Assembly (NCBI GenBank): GCA_914767715.1
Contig: OU612068.1
Location: 17,424,001 to 17,488,000, forward strand
Length of the DNA stretch: 64,000 nt
Reading direction: 5' to 3'
DNA from: Membranipora membranacea
Taxonomy: Eukaryota; Bryozoa; Gymnolaemata; Cheilostomatida; Membraniporidae
The first letter of the stretch is position 1. Each line of letters opens with the position of its first letter. The notes beneath the pieces were generated by a model. The model saw only the letters and a program-made list of their open reading frames with translations. It had not been told where the DNA came from and made no database searches. A program made the translations under genes and the position numbers. This document shows, piece after piece, positions 15,001 through 25,986 of the stretch.

Positions 15001-16120
15001 GGGAAATTAATTTAAATAGAACATATAATCTACTCACTTGCTTCTAATCACTATATTCCTTCTCCCAATAGTTTTAGTACACTGTCTGAACAATGTTGAT
15101 GTTTTTTGCTTGTCGTTATTAATCTTGATATTGATTTTATTTTAGAAAACAACATTAAAACAATTCAATATTACTACGTCACCTCACCTCACTGCATATG
15201 GTGTTCTCCCTAGGTTTATTATTAAGTCTATGGATAGAGCAGCTTATTACCATTCGATCTTTAACTATATATCATAATTATATTGCATGCCTTTTGTAAT
15301 CATCCAGTCATGATCAAGCATACATTTTTGTAGTTCTCACTTTGAAAAAAAGATAAATGATGCTATTTCTTTTAGTACCCCTTTTTACAATATTATTGTC
15401 CAATCTTTTTCTCTGCCTCTCTGCCTCCCTGCTCTGTGTAGATGAAATTGATTTATTGAAGGAGTTATCTATTCATTCATAGAAGGAGGACAACTATAAA
15501 TCATTTACCTGCATTTAATTGGGTTTTAACTCACAGAAATATTGTGCTGAGGATTATGATTGGTCTAGTAAACAGATGATTGGCCAATGAACATTGGGAT
15601 GAGTAAAACAGTAAAGCCAATATTCTTGCTTAGCCAAAGTTATGGGCGTTTGAATTAAGCCCGTAGTTTATAAAAACACTTAGGCTATGTCATTTTCAAG
15701 CATTTTTTTCTTGACTCATGGTAAGTTTGGCAAGTTTCAAACTCTTTGCAGCACTGGCTTTCAACAAGCCACACTTCTTGTTTTCAAGCATGTAGTGGTG
15801 TAATTAAGGAGTTGGTTGATTATTGACTAACAAACCTACTCCCAAACCATTGTGCATTAATTCAATGAAGAGGGAGTTCATTGATTAATTATAATTATTT
15901 ATATATGTCCCATTTTTCTCTCTGATGATGAATTTGATGTTTTTCAATCATTTGTTTCTTTGTGACATGTTGACTATTATTTATATGCCCATCCACAGTC
16001 AGTGATCTCCCCACAACAGAATGAAATGACCAGCTGCCAGCTAAGAACCCTTCCATGATGGTGTAGCACGACAGGAGAATGGTTGTCTGTCACTACCATC
16101 TATCAATTGAATGAATGACC
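1..16120. other. gene-poor, AT-rich region with no supportable gene
   Basis: No open frame here combines length, splice sites and a recognisable protein family, so I annotate no gene. The region holds scattered repeats. A diverged duplication pairs about 1008-1070 with about 1174-1255; both contain tgtccacattattg followed by related sequence. One copy of a dispersed repeat lies at 8649-8862 (listed separately). A GC-richer patch lies at about 14450-14620. Distal regulatory DNA or exons of an unrecognised gene cannot be excluded. Confidence 0.5.
8649..8862 (+). repeat. MITE-like dispersed repeat, copy 1 (ends ggagtaaa / tttactcc)
   Basis: The left end reads taccttaaggagtaaag and the right end reads tttaaacttactccaataggg, so the termini form an imperfect inverted repeat (consensus taccctatnggagtaaa). 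The interior is rich in gctagctaa-type words. The same order of motifs recurs on the opposite strand at 58142-58370 and, in part, at 26850-26975. I see no coding sequence. It is most likely a non-autonomous DNA element. Confidence 0.6.
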
Positions 16121-16126
16121 ATGCTG

Positions 16127-16420
16127 CATTTGCCCCCGGGACTTACATGCCTTACTGGTGGTTGATACTGGACATTGGCTAAGTAAAGGCATGTAAGTCC
16201 AAGGGTCCCATGCATGCGGCCCAGTGAGTGAACTCTGAGTTATGTGAGGAGCATGGGCCCCTGGGACTTACATGTCTTTACTTTGCCAATCAATGTCCAC
16301 TATCAACCACCGGTTGATAGTGGACATTGGCAAAGTAAAGACATGTAAGTCCCAGGGGCCCATGGTGAGGAGGTAGGTGGTACTGCTTGTTCACTCAGTG
16401 CGGCAAATGTCACAGATAAC
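16127..16420. repeat. nested foldback element with a 113 bp near-perfect hairpin
   Basis: The core at 16252-16364 is an inverted repeat beginning catgggcccctgggac and ending in its reverse complement. The two arms of about 55 bp differ only by a 3-base insertion and one extra base. A diverged copy of the same arm lies at 16136-16208 (gggacttacatgcc to ggcatgtaagtcc). Outer words gtgagtgaac (about 16222) and gttcactcagtgcggcaaatg (about 16389) also face each other. The structure looks like a foldback transposon or one that has inserted into its own kind. Confidence 0.7.
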
Positions 16421-16689
16421 TCTGGCAGCACTGTACTGATTGAATCTGGTTATCTGCTGTTTGAGTGAGGGAGTCCCAAGCACATGAGGCATACTTTAGA
16501 ACCGGCCTCACTACCAGTTGTTTGTAGGCAGTTGAACTCCTTGGTTGAACAAATGTTTTATGATGTAGTCAGAACATTGCGATTGATGAAGGCTAGGGTA
16601 GCATCGGCCACTGCTGTTATATTAGAAATGTGTTTTTGCCATGTTAGTGTAGAACCATCATGAATTTCAAGATACTCAATGCAGTTGTG

Positions 16690-16714
16690 AGGGAGGGAGG
16701 GAGGGAGGAAGGAA
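16690..16714 (+). repeat. short (GGGA)n simple repeat
   Basis: Five tandem ggga-like units sit between the foldback region and USB1. Nothing else is recognised between 16420 and 17363. Confidence 0.7.
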
Positions 16715-17363
16715 ATATTTTTACTTCTTTAGCGCAGTGCACTACACTTTTGTAGTTTGTCAAGCTTCATTATCCCTAATTTGAAGATGCATTTTGGATT
16801 ATGCACACTACGGCTTCTATCACCCATCGCTTCAGCAATGTTTGGCTGCTTTTTATCCAGGCAAGCACATATTACAAAACAAGACATTCCTGGCGGGTTC
16901 TGTATGTAGGCTCTGAGATCACAGTCAGTGCATCATCAATATGTAAATTTCTAAATGTTTGCTTTGCAATCTCATATGTGAGCCTGTTTGTGGTATAGGG
17001 ATAGTAAACCCAGGTAACCTGAAGTTCTCTCCTCTTTGCTGCTGCCGATATGTTGAGATATGTGGTAGTTTCTTAGCCTATATGAAAACACCAGTTAAAG
17101 TTAAATGCTGTTTGTTAGGTGCTTTTACTTAGCGTGTGTGAGGTATTATGTGGCCTAAGTCGATTAATTAGTAATATGTATCATGCATGTTTTTTGAGTG
17201 CCAAAAGCAAAGACATGTCTATGGCCAAAAGACACACTATGTACATGATGGCGAAAAGACACTATTTACAAGCCTCAGCTCATTTCGAAAGGTCACTAAG
17301 AAGAGGATATATTGTAACTAAATATTTGCGTACTTTATAGTCAGTTGGAGAAGGCGAACTATC

Positions 17364-19760
17364 ATGCAGAGTTTAGTACAGTATGACTGCAGTTCTGATT
17401 CAACATCTGAAGAAGATCTGCCAGGTTCATCTCATTCAGATGATGTGAAATACAACCAGCACAAAAATGGGACGGGGTCTAAAACACAGATGTCAAACGG
17501 TGATGAAATTAGGTACGCTCCCCCTCTTATTTATGACCTTATTCCCACTGGACTTTAGCTAAGAGATACAATTTAGAGCTTTCAGTAGCAAACCATTATT
17601 CTTCGCCTGATAAGCTACCCTTGTGCAAAACTTGACTTGGTGATGCTGACTTATCAGCTAATTTCATATTTATTTGACTTCGACAGGCTTAATTAATTGT
17701 AACTAGTATTTTTCTAAAATCACAATGTCAACTCCTCTTTGTTATCCAGCAGAAAAGACTCCTGCGAATACCAAAATTTAAAGCAGCAAAGTAAAATACA
17801 CTGTTTGATCTCTTCTCTTCATGTTATCTTCTTGAGTGATGTTATAGAACATGCTTTAATGTCAGCTTGTGAGGACTGCCTGTATAAAGTGATTGCAGTG
17901 TTTTTACTGCCATGTGTAGCAACCATGGTTTGATCAATAGTGATATGTTTTAGTAGGGATAGTATAGAGAATAAACAGCATCAAGGAAGAATAAGATCGT
18001 TTGAACATGAGCGTGGAAACTGGGCGTCATATATTTCTATACCAGGTTTGTAACTCAAACTGATACCAAAAAGTTATATTTATGGGTGTGTAAATGATTA
18101 CACTGTTGATATCGCATTCCTCTTCTGAGCTCTGCCCATGGCAGACGTTTTCAGTAATTATCGATTGAATAAATTGACCTATTGCATTACGAATAATCCA
18201 TTCCCAGCTCATTTCTATAAAGATATAATATACTTGTGCTGACTTCAAATTGAATTATATTAATCCTACAAATATTTTATTTATTTAATCCATTGTCCAA
18301 ATAGTTTTGTTACACGTTTTTAAATTTTGTCTGGCAGTACCAAACTTGGATGATTTTGACGAGCTGGCAGACTCCTTGATCGACATGTTATCTTCAGTCT
18401 GTCGACACCCACATCCTTTCCACAAAATCGACGATCCCCATATTAGTCTGACCCGCACACTAAAACTGAGACATCACTGGCTGCCAGACATGACTAAGTC
18501 ATTAGGACATATAGCAGAATCACATCGAAGGTTCGTATCAAAGATGGGTAATGAAAAGTCTGTGGCTTAATAGATCATGAAAATATATAACATGCGCTAT
18601 TTAAGTTTATTATCTCTAATACATTACTTTACTGACAGGATATAAAATTTGATATGCCGTGACTCTTTCCAAATTGTACGAGTGTTCAAAATGTCTGATC
18701 AATGTGGTGAATACTGAATCATCCGTTTAATGTCATAGACTGAATATTGAGTTTCCTTACGGCCATGATTATTATTTATTTGATCTATTTATCATAGTTT
18801 ATGTATTCTCAGGTTTTACTTGAGTCTTCGAGATGTAGCAGTGTACACTAATGATGAGAACACAAGGTCATTTATCGGCATAAAAGTTTCAAGCGGACAG
18901 GACAAGATGATCAATGTCATGAAAGATCTCAATGATTTACTTTCTACCTACAATCTCCCTCCATTCTATGAGGTATGTATCCAGTTTAAAAATAGAAATG
19001 CAAGAGTGTGGTTTGGTCTGCCAATGGCTGTTAATAGCTCATAAAGTATTGTATTGGATCTCAATAAATGATACTAGCTAAGTAATGTATAGCAGATAAC
19101 AAAATTTCTCTCATTAAGATCCTCTACAATCGTATATCAATAGATTTGGCTCTGACTTGTTTAACATGTCTGTGATTTTCTTCTCTCTAGGAGCCATCTT
19201 TTCATGTCAGCCTGTGTTGGTGTTTGATGGACGCTAAATCTGAACTTACTTCAGCAGTCCTCTTGAAATTACAGGTAAACAAATCCAGTACCATAATATG
19301 GATACTGTGTCTGAGTACCATCAACATAAACATAGCTGATGGCTTGGCTCAGAAATAATTGATCACAAATGTTTTGTTTGAAAGTTTGACAGACTCCCGC
19401 GGATTGATAATACTCAATAGACCTTTTATTGACTGACGTTACCTTAGTTTTCTCAATGAATTTGGTTTTATGTGGATATAACTAAAGTGTGCGGACATGT
19501 GTCCACACTTAGACTTTTCAGTTAGAGTCTCAACTCTCTACAAACTCATATGCAGCCAATTCGGGACTATGATGAGTTTGTTACAAGAGCAAAGATGACA
19601 CAACTAACTGGCTTATGTAAATTATTTATGAATACTTTGGTTTCTTTAGGACTGTGTTGACGAGTGGCTTAAGGACAATGAACAATGTGGTTTCTTCCCT
19701 GTGAATTATTTGATTTGGAAAGCTGGTAATAAACAGACACCTCTACCTCTCGACTCATGA
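17364..19760 (+). CDS. USB1: U6 snRNA phosphodiesterase USB1
   Basis: USB1 is a nuclear 3'-5' RNA exonuclease of the 2H phosphoesterase family that trims the U6 snRNA tail. My model has seven exons: 17364-17512, 17750-17790, 17986-18045, 18338-18530, 18813-18972, 19191-19274 and 19650-19760. They give 265 aa, the length of human USB1. Both catalytic H-x-S motifs are visible: HIS at residues 118-120 and HVS at 206-208, within two residues of the human positions as I remember them. Other matches are EHERGNWAS (exon 3), LRHHW (exon 4), YTNDENTRSFIGI (exon 5) and WKAGNK near the C-terminus. The N-terminus is Ser/Asp/Glu-rich, as in relatives. Exon 2 and the start of exon 3 are uncertain: they keep the frame but lack the usual LPVP-like stretch. 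Exons 3-7 are secure. USB1 has no evident link to the HEPN genes downstream. Confidence 0.93.
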
Positions 19761-20984
19761 TATTATTTGAGCTTTTCTCAACTATGATGCTACCATCTAC
19801 CAAGGTAATACTGAAATGTTGTCTATTTAATTACTGTGACGCACCTGTGATTATTTCAATGATGTCACATTATGCACTGGGTCATTGGAAATTGCCTTTC
19901 CCTGGTTAACTCTTGATGGAGTATAGTTATAGAACAGTTGATATTACATAACGTAAGCCTGACCAAATTGGTATTATTAGGGATAGGAATTCCCCGACAT
20001 ACCTAGAAGTGCATTCCTTTAAGCTGTATAACATTTGCTGGACAAATCATGTGTATTGATGTGACTGCAAACTGAGACTGAGTCACTGAACCATAATTGT
20101 ATTTGGAAGTAATAGTTCTTGGATATAAGCCATAAAAGCAATGAACTCTATGCCCAATTAATATTTGTCACTGTACCAGAAAATATACTGTAGAATTCCT
20201 ATGGGAAAACCAGGGTAGGTGTGGCCTAACAAGCCTATCAAATTTCATTGGTTACCTTAACAGGAAGTAGCATATTGTAAACAGAACCATCTGATTGAGG
20301 GGAATCCCACCAAAACACTACCAATCTTTAGTAAACAAGTTGAGTTTTTAGAGAGCTAACTACTTTGTGTTGTCAGTCAGGCCTTTTAACTATAAGCTCT
20401 ACAGACAACAGACTAAAACTGTGAGTAACAAACCCACTGGAATAGCCTAGGATACTGCAGTTTAACATAGTTGTATTGTATAAAAACAGTAGGTTAATAA
20501 TCTGTGAAATGCAAGCACTGAGGTAGCTGATCAACTCTGACAGGTATATAATCACATAGTGTAGGATGTGAAGGAGTAGCAGCTTTTCTGGCCTTTGCTC
20601 ATTCCCTCAAATTATTGAACTATGCAATCAAATGTAAAATAAAGCCCTCAATATTGTTCATTATTGATTTCAATCCGTAACATCCAACTCCTTGATCATA
20701 ACATGGAATAACTGTCCCTGTTCCTCCTTGATCATGAATACTCTACCAACTTTACAATGAGCGTTAACCTTCCAGCGTCATATTTATCTGTAAAATTGAC
20801 TATGACAGATAAGTTATACACTTCATCTGATTATGGTGCATTGAGCACAGATACATGGGTGAGGTCGTGTGAACAAAACTGGTAGTGATAATCATTATTA
20901 CTATTCATCATTCACTTACTGTTCTTGATAGATTAGAACCTGTGCTGGGTACTACAGCTGCTAGTCTGCTGGTGAGGGTATAAG
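19761..20984. other. intergenic, USB1 to HEPN-A
   Basis: I see no coding exon or clear repeat here. It should contain the 3' UTR of USB1 and the promoter and 5' UTR of HEPN-A. Confidence 0.5.
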
Positions 20985-22068
20985 ATGGGAAATGACAGTT
21001 CACACCACAAAGATCCCTACTCAACTAATGACTTTGAACTAGTGATCAGATTGGCCAAGGAACTGGAGTACTTGCTTGGAACTTATTTCCATGCTACTGG
21101 GAATGGGCTTGGTAAGTTTTCCTTTATCTGGTTTGGCTTTTGTTCTGAAAGTGTCTATTGAAGGTAAATTTGAGGTAACTTAACTAAAATTATTGCTTCC
21201 TGCTTGCACTGTAGCGTATAGTTGTATCTATTTCACTTGCTAAGCGTGTAAGTATAAGGTCCCCATCACTCTAACTTAGCCCACATAACATCGAGCCGAT
21301 TTATCTTAGCATTAATCTGCCCAACCTGGGAGGTCTTTCAACTAGAAACAGCCCCAATCGCAATCTGATCGCTCATTCAGGAAGTGAGCAATATACCTGC
21401 TAGGCTCTTGCTTTCAGATCGCACAGTCATTGATGAAGCTATATACATTCTGACTGACCGATTTGGGAGCGATTATTGTCTAATTGAAAGACCAAGTGAG
21501 TGATAATTTTGAGCGATGGATGGATTTTATTACTATAACTGACAGCATTATTAAAAGAAAAAATGAGTCGCGAAATACAGTGTAATTGCTGGCACTTTGA
21601 ATCAGCAAGAAAAAGCGAAGACACTTGGAATAAAAAATCAAATCTCTGTCTAAAAAAGTATTTCGTTTAAAATAAGAGTGATATGATGCAGAAAACAGTC
21701 TCTCCCCAGTGAGCTACTATGTTTAACTGATAGTGATAACTTTCTTTAGTAAAGCATCTCTCATTCTAATTGAAAGACCCCCCTGTATCATTCTTCACCA
21801 TAATTTCTAATCTATACCTATATTTCTCTCTGTAGGTGACAAGATAAACTCAGCCACACATAATGGACAACCTCTACCAAAACATTTAGTTCATCCAATG
21901 TGGAGATTGAACAAGGAGCGAAATCAGCTCGTGCACAATCGTGAATACAATGCTATTAAAGATCGACAGACTTTCATAACCACATTTGAAACTGTGAAAA
22001 AGAGTCTCCAAGACATGATACGACCTCCTGGACAGTCTTACAGCCAATCAGGGTGCTTGATATCTTAA
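20985..22068 (+). CDS. HEPN-A: small HEPN-domain protein with N-myristoylation signal
   Basis: The two exons are 20985-21111 and 21836-22068, with a phase-1 intron (G|GT), and encode 119 aa. The protein starts MGNDSSH, with Gly2 and Ser6 fitting an N-myristoylation signal; there is no nearby cysteine. A helical region follows, with ELVIRLAKELEYLL at about 18-31 and NGLGDKI at 40-46. The key motif is RNQLVH at 71-76 (R-N-x3-H). A further helix carries RQTFITTF. The layout matches the HEPN superfamily, small four-helix domains whose conserved Arg and His form the active site in the members that are RNases. This is the most compact of five paralogues in the window, with almost no linker. Family membership is inferred from motif and helix pattern; substrate and role are unknown. 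Confidence 0.8.
21325..21785 (+). repeat. intronic MITE-like repeat, GTCTTTCAATTAGA ends (in HEPN-A)
   Basis: The left end cctgggaggtctttcaacta and right end ttctaattgaaagacccccc form inverted repeats. An internal gtctaattgaaagacc at about 21479-21494 suggests that one copy is nested in another. Interior words aatcgcaatctgatc and gatagtgataac recur in the copies at 24871-24943 and 26333-26466. It lies wholly in the HEPN-A intron. Confidence 0.65.
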
Positions 22069-24213
22069 AATCATTGATGAATCGGCAAAGATCGGTATCC
22101 AAAGTTACAGATCAAAATTCGTTTGTTGATTTCAAGTGCTGATTGCCATCTTTTACTTGTCTATCACTATACTTATCTTTTGAAAGTCGCAAAATTTTTC
22201 ATTCAAAAAGGGATTCAAGTCTGTGTTCCCTTCCCTTTAGATCTCCGAACTAATTCCCTACTAATGTTCCCCCAGAGAGTTTGATCTCAATCTCAACCGT
22301 GACAGTCATAAGATGGTTTCAATGTGTTTTGGTGCGTGTTGATGGTGAGCAACGTGTTTTAACCCAGTGAACACTGGTAAGCTTATTACCAATTTTGAGC
22401 CATACACTTTGATAACGTTATTCATTCTGTGTCATGAACTAATACACCAGAAGAAAAGACAATTGATGTAGACGATTTGTCTGTAATTGATCTTTTGGGG
22501 TTAAATGAAGCTTCACCCCACTAAATATACAACTGAAATTAGTCTTCATATCATGGTACAATACAGGAAAAGTGTAACTTCACATCAAGTTCAAGTTTGT
22601 TAAAAAAAACTGGCCATAGAAGTGGCGAGAGTCCCTCAGGGATTGGGCGGTAATGGCCTGGATATGTGTGAGTATATCCATAGAGATTGCTTGTTCAGTC
22701 GGGTTTTCATCTTCACACAAAGGCCCAAGTCTTCTGGGTTGGTCAGCTGGTACTGTCTATGTTATCACTATCCTGACTTTAGGGAAATTGCATTACACCT
22801 GTTTCAACATAGCAACATGGCAACATATCTGCCGAAGTACTTTGCTCTAAGGCCTAAATGTGACTACCTCGCTCTTGTTCCACGGGCAGATATAATCTGT
22901 AGGATTGTGCTTCCTAGATGTCAACAGAAAACCAGGATGGCAAGGAGATCTAGTGTCAAATAATAAAGATTTCCTGTCATACAATATTAATGTTAGGATG
23001 AGGACAATTACTAGACAATTTGAGCGTAATTTTGTGTAATTGACAGGATAGATTTGAGTGATTCCATCCCATGATCCCCAACAATAAAATTATCAAGCGA
23101 TGTTGGTTAAATTAATTTACTCCTAAAATTCAGCAAAAAACCATGATTTGAACACCAGTGTAACAGCTCCCTGGTGTTTAGCTTATATCACGGAGTTTTT
23201 GTATAGTTTGTTTATGCTCTTATATTAACTCGTGACACTAAAAAGTTTGTAAACATAATAAATGTGGTGCAATAAAGGTGATTAGAATAAAAATGTTTTG
23301 GATTCAAAATTAATAGCTCAAAAATTAAAGTGTAGTCATTATTTGCAGGTACATAAATCTGATGACAGTAAAACAAGGTTATCAGTTACTGAAAAAATAT
23401 CAAATAGCAAAATGAACAGTAAAATTAAGACATACCTTGTAGCGTTTTTACCAGAGAGTGTTAATTGTTCCGTATTAAGAGTTTGTTTTTAGTGTGGATA
23501 GATGACGTTTGTATATGAATTAAGGCACAAGATACAAGAAGTTGATGTATGTCATAGTCATGTGATAGAAAAAGTTTGAGAGGAAAATGTGGCTGTTTGG
23601 TGTGCCGTCTTCTCTAAAACTGACAATTGAATTGGGGCAACAGCTTGTGGTGTTTCATAATGTGAAGCCTCTCAAATCAAAATAAAGTCATAAAATCAAG
23701 TAATAAGTCAATAAAACATCTATGATTCACTGACCACAATTCAAGAGCTATTGAACTAAGTTTCATTATTTATACATACTTGTGGTCCTGAATCGTAAAA
23801 TTGTGTAATTACTTTGGGTAAAGTTAAAATTTGTGTGTTGAAATCCTCTACAACCAGCCTGTCCTAGAGGTCATATTTTGATGACTGTACTTTAGGCTGC
23901 TGCACCAATTTTACATAGCCTTTATGTATATATTTGGCTATACGAATAATTCACAATAAAAAGTAATAAATCAATAGCGACTATGGTGTTTAAACTAATC
24001 AAACACAATTGAAGAACCTGTTAAAAAGTGCACTGCTAAATATTATATGTATTGTTATGCCATGAAACCGGTTAGCTAGATTTAGTCCCCTAGCTTGGAC
24101 AAGTGATTTGTTCTCAAACACTGCCATGATAACTCAAAATCTTAGGTAACAGTTTGTGGTGACATCATCGTACAGAGGAGAATTGAAAATACCATTCAAC
24201 TGTCTTACATGAA
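22069..24213. other. intergenic, HEPN-A to HEPN-B, with a possible gene remnant
   Basis: No intact gene is seen. The only notable sequence is a short stretch at about 22620-22676 that resembles the end of HEPN-B exon 1 (listed as a pseudogene candidate). The 3' UTR of HEPN-A and the promoter of HEPN-B should be here. Confidence 0.5.
22619..22676 (+). pseudogene. possible remnant of a sixth HEPN-array exon 1
   Basis: Read in frame, this stretch gives IEVARVPQGLGGNGLDMCEY. The end of HEPN-B exon 1 gives IEMVITVARELEDVF and then GGSGLGLCEY. The shared elements are IE, VAR and GG(N/S)GL, followed by the same gtgtgagtat DNA word, with the helix between them shortened. I find no matching exon 2 downstream. 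It could be a deleted, non-functional paralogue or a chance match. Confidence 0.3.
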
Positions 24214-25209
24214 ATGGGAAATTCATGTGCTCCAAGCTCAAATCGGGTGGGTGATATCGCTTTGGCTGTTCCACCATCCCGAGGATTTCCCTCAACTTCT
24301 ACTCAAGAAAATAATGAACAAAGTCCATCTACAAGCCAGCCGCGCAGGCAGGATGAAGGATATTACCAGTCCATGGCAGAGGAAGGCCAAGATAGTAACA
24401 GGATTACAGGCAGCGACATGGTTGACATTGGAACAAGCATACAATCACTTCAATGGGATAGGAGTAGGACACCATTACATCTATTCACATCACCAGCTGA
24501 AACCACTGATCGTGCTCAAAGCGTCATGACCGTTGTATCAGTCGAGTCTCATCAAAATGCTGGAACTACCCCAATCATGAGCTTTCATCCAATACCAGTT
24601 GAAATGGAGGACAGGGCACTTAGTGCCATTGGATTTGCTGATTCTGTACTTCCCATAGCAAGCAGGAGAAGCAGCGCTAAATCTGTTAGACATAGTGATG
24701 GCTACCCATCAAACAACATTGAGATGGTAATTACAGTGGCACGGGAACTGGAGGATGTATTCGCTAAAATGGGCGGCAGCGGACTCGGTTTGTGTGAGTA
24801 TTGTTTTTGCACTGCACCCCAATGTGCGCAGGTTTGCAGCGTTCTGTTATGATCTATGTATCCCATTTTTCCTGGGAACGATGTGATAGTGATAACTTGC
24901 CTTAGTAAAGCATTTGCTCTTTCTAATTGAAAGACCCCCCAGGTTCGGAAACTTTGAATCTGTTTTTTTCATTCACCAGGGCATAAAGTGAAAAGTCTTA
25001 GAAGTAAATACTTTTGGCCGAAAAATGTGTATGCTGCAATGAAAAACCTCAATCAGGCTCGTAATAGGACTGTACACGACAGCAGCGAACAGCTCTCATC
25101 ATGGGAGAGGAGACAATTCATCAACAACTTTGAAATTACCAGAGATGGAATGCGACAACAAATGGGATTTGATAATGTTGCCAGGCTTTATCAGGTCTCA
25201 GAGAGGTGA
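24214..25209 (+). CDS. HEPN-B: HEPN-domain protein with long polar N-terminus and acylation signal
   Basis: The two exons are 24214-24787 and 24980-25209, with a phase-1 intron, and encode 267 aa. The start is MGNSCAPSS: Gly2 fits N-myristoylation and Cys5 could be palmitoylated. About 160 residues of Ser/Pro/Gln/Thr-rich, probably disordered sequence follow. The helical domain then opens with NIEMVITVARELEDVF (about 170-185) and GGSGLG. Exon 2 carries the motif RNRTVH at 219-224 and a following helix with RRQFINNF. The donor is ambiguous: a weak GT at 24788 matches the paralogues' position, but a stronger GTGAGT eight bases on keeps the same phase and would add two residues. A poly(A) signal AATAAA lies at 25374-25379. 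B has the longest linker of the five paralogues. Confidence 0.78.
24871..24943 (+). repeat. intronic MITE-like repeat, partial copy (in HEPN-B)
   Basis: It shares gatagtgataacttgcctta, then ttctaattgaaagacccccc, with the right half of the copy in the HEPN-A intron, in the same orientation. Like that copy, it ends shortly before exon 2. The left half appears deleted. Confidence 0.65.
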
Positions 25210-25425
25210 AGGAGTTGAAACAGTGGGCAGTTGAAGTGTTGGTCATAGCGATGGAACGTCAACGGAGATGTATACCAGATTAATTTGTCTACTCCTTGAT
25301 TTATGAAATGGACATGTCTCAATCAACTTGAACATTGCTCAAACTTTGTTTTGCATGTACCCTGCCCTAAATGAATAAACTGTGCAAATTCTACAAAGCC
25401 AAGGTTCTGACAAAGAGTAACAGGG

Positions 25426-25514
25426 TAGCCTTGTCACGCCTCTAAATTTGTTGGGTTTTTGGGGTCAGGTACTCCCCACCCCAACCCAAAAAAAGTAGCC
25501 GCGTGACAAGGCTA
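25426..25514. repeat. foldback element tagccttgtcacgc / gcgtgacaaggcta
   Basis: The 14 bp ends are perfect inverted repeats. The interior also folds: ttgggtttttggggt faces accccaacccaaaaaaa. No clear target-site duplication is visible. It lies about 45 bp past the poly(A) signal of HEPN-B. Its ends resemble the tagcctgtc family but are not identical. Confidence 0.65.
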
Positions 25515-25902
25515 ACACTCCTTGGTTTTGCGTATCATTGACTAAACATGAGCATGTGAGAGTTTCAAACTTGTTGATTCTTTTTCAAATAAAGTGCTAT
25601 TTCTCTTGGTTGTATCACCCAGTGGAACTTCATTAATAATTTTGTGTTTTGTCTGATCTCTAACCTTTGGCAAGTGTTTTTAAGTTGTCGATACAATCCC
25701 GTCTTATCAAATATGTAGGCTTGGCTCCTCCCGTTATATTATCTGTGTTTCAATAATAAAACTGTAAAAAAACACTTTGCGCAATTTAAACAATGAACCC
25801 TCTCGACCATGTCCATGGTTAATTAAAGGCTATTAATCAATGTATCACTGACATTCGCATGAGCTAGACGGGCTCAGCTGGTGTAAACTATAGCTAGTAA
25901 GA

Positions 25903-25948
25903 CCAGAGACTATAGATAATCCATAGTCCATATATCCATAGTCTCTGG
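25903..25948. repeat. palindromic element ccagagactatagat, copy 1 (5 bp TSD taaga)
   Basis: The sequence opens ccagagactatagat and closes atagtctctgg. It is flanked on both sides by taaga (25898-25902 and 25949-25953), which reads as a 5 bp target-site duplication. It ends 38 bp before the HEPN-C start codon. Confidence 0.75.
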
Positions 25949-25986
25949 TAAGACTTCGCATATATGAGCATCCACCAAGTTTGATT

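Noticed and set aside
16127-16420. CRISPR-like array from repeated arms
   Set aside because: The repeats are inverted, unevenly spaced and few; there are no regular spacers.
22622-22963. 113-codon open frame as an independent gene
   Set aside because: Only its first 20 residues resemble anything (the HEPN-B exon 1 end); the rest has no recognisable domain.
24209-24529. 106-codon plus-strand frame overlapping HEPN-B exon 1
   Set aside because: A different frame of the same DNA with no family resemblance; the HEPN-B frame has the Met-Gly start and continues into the domain.
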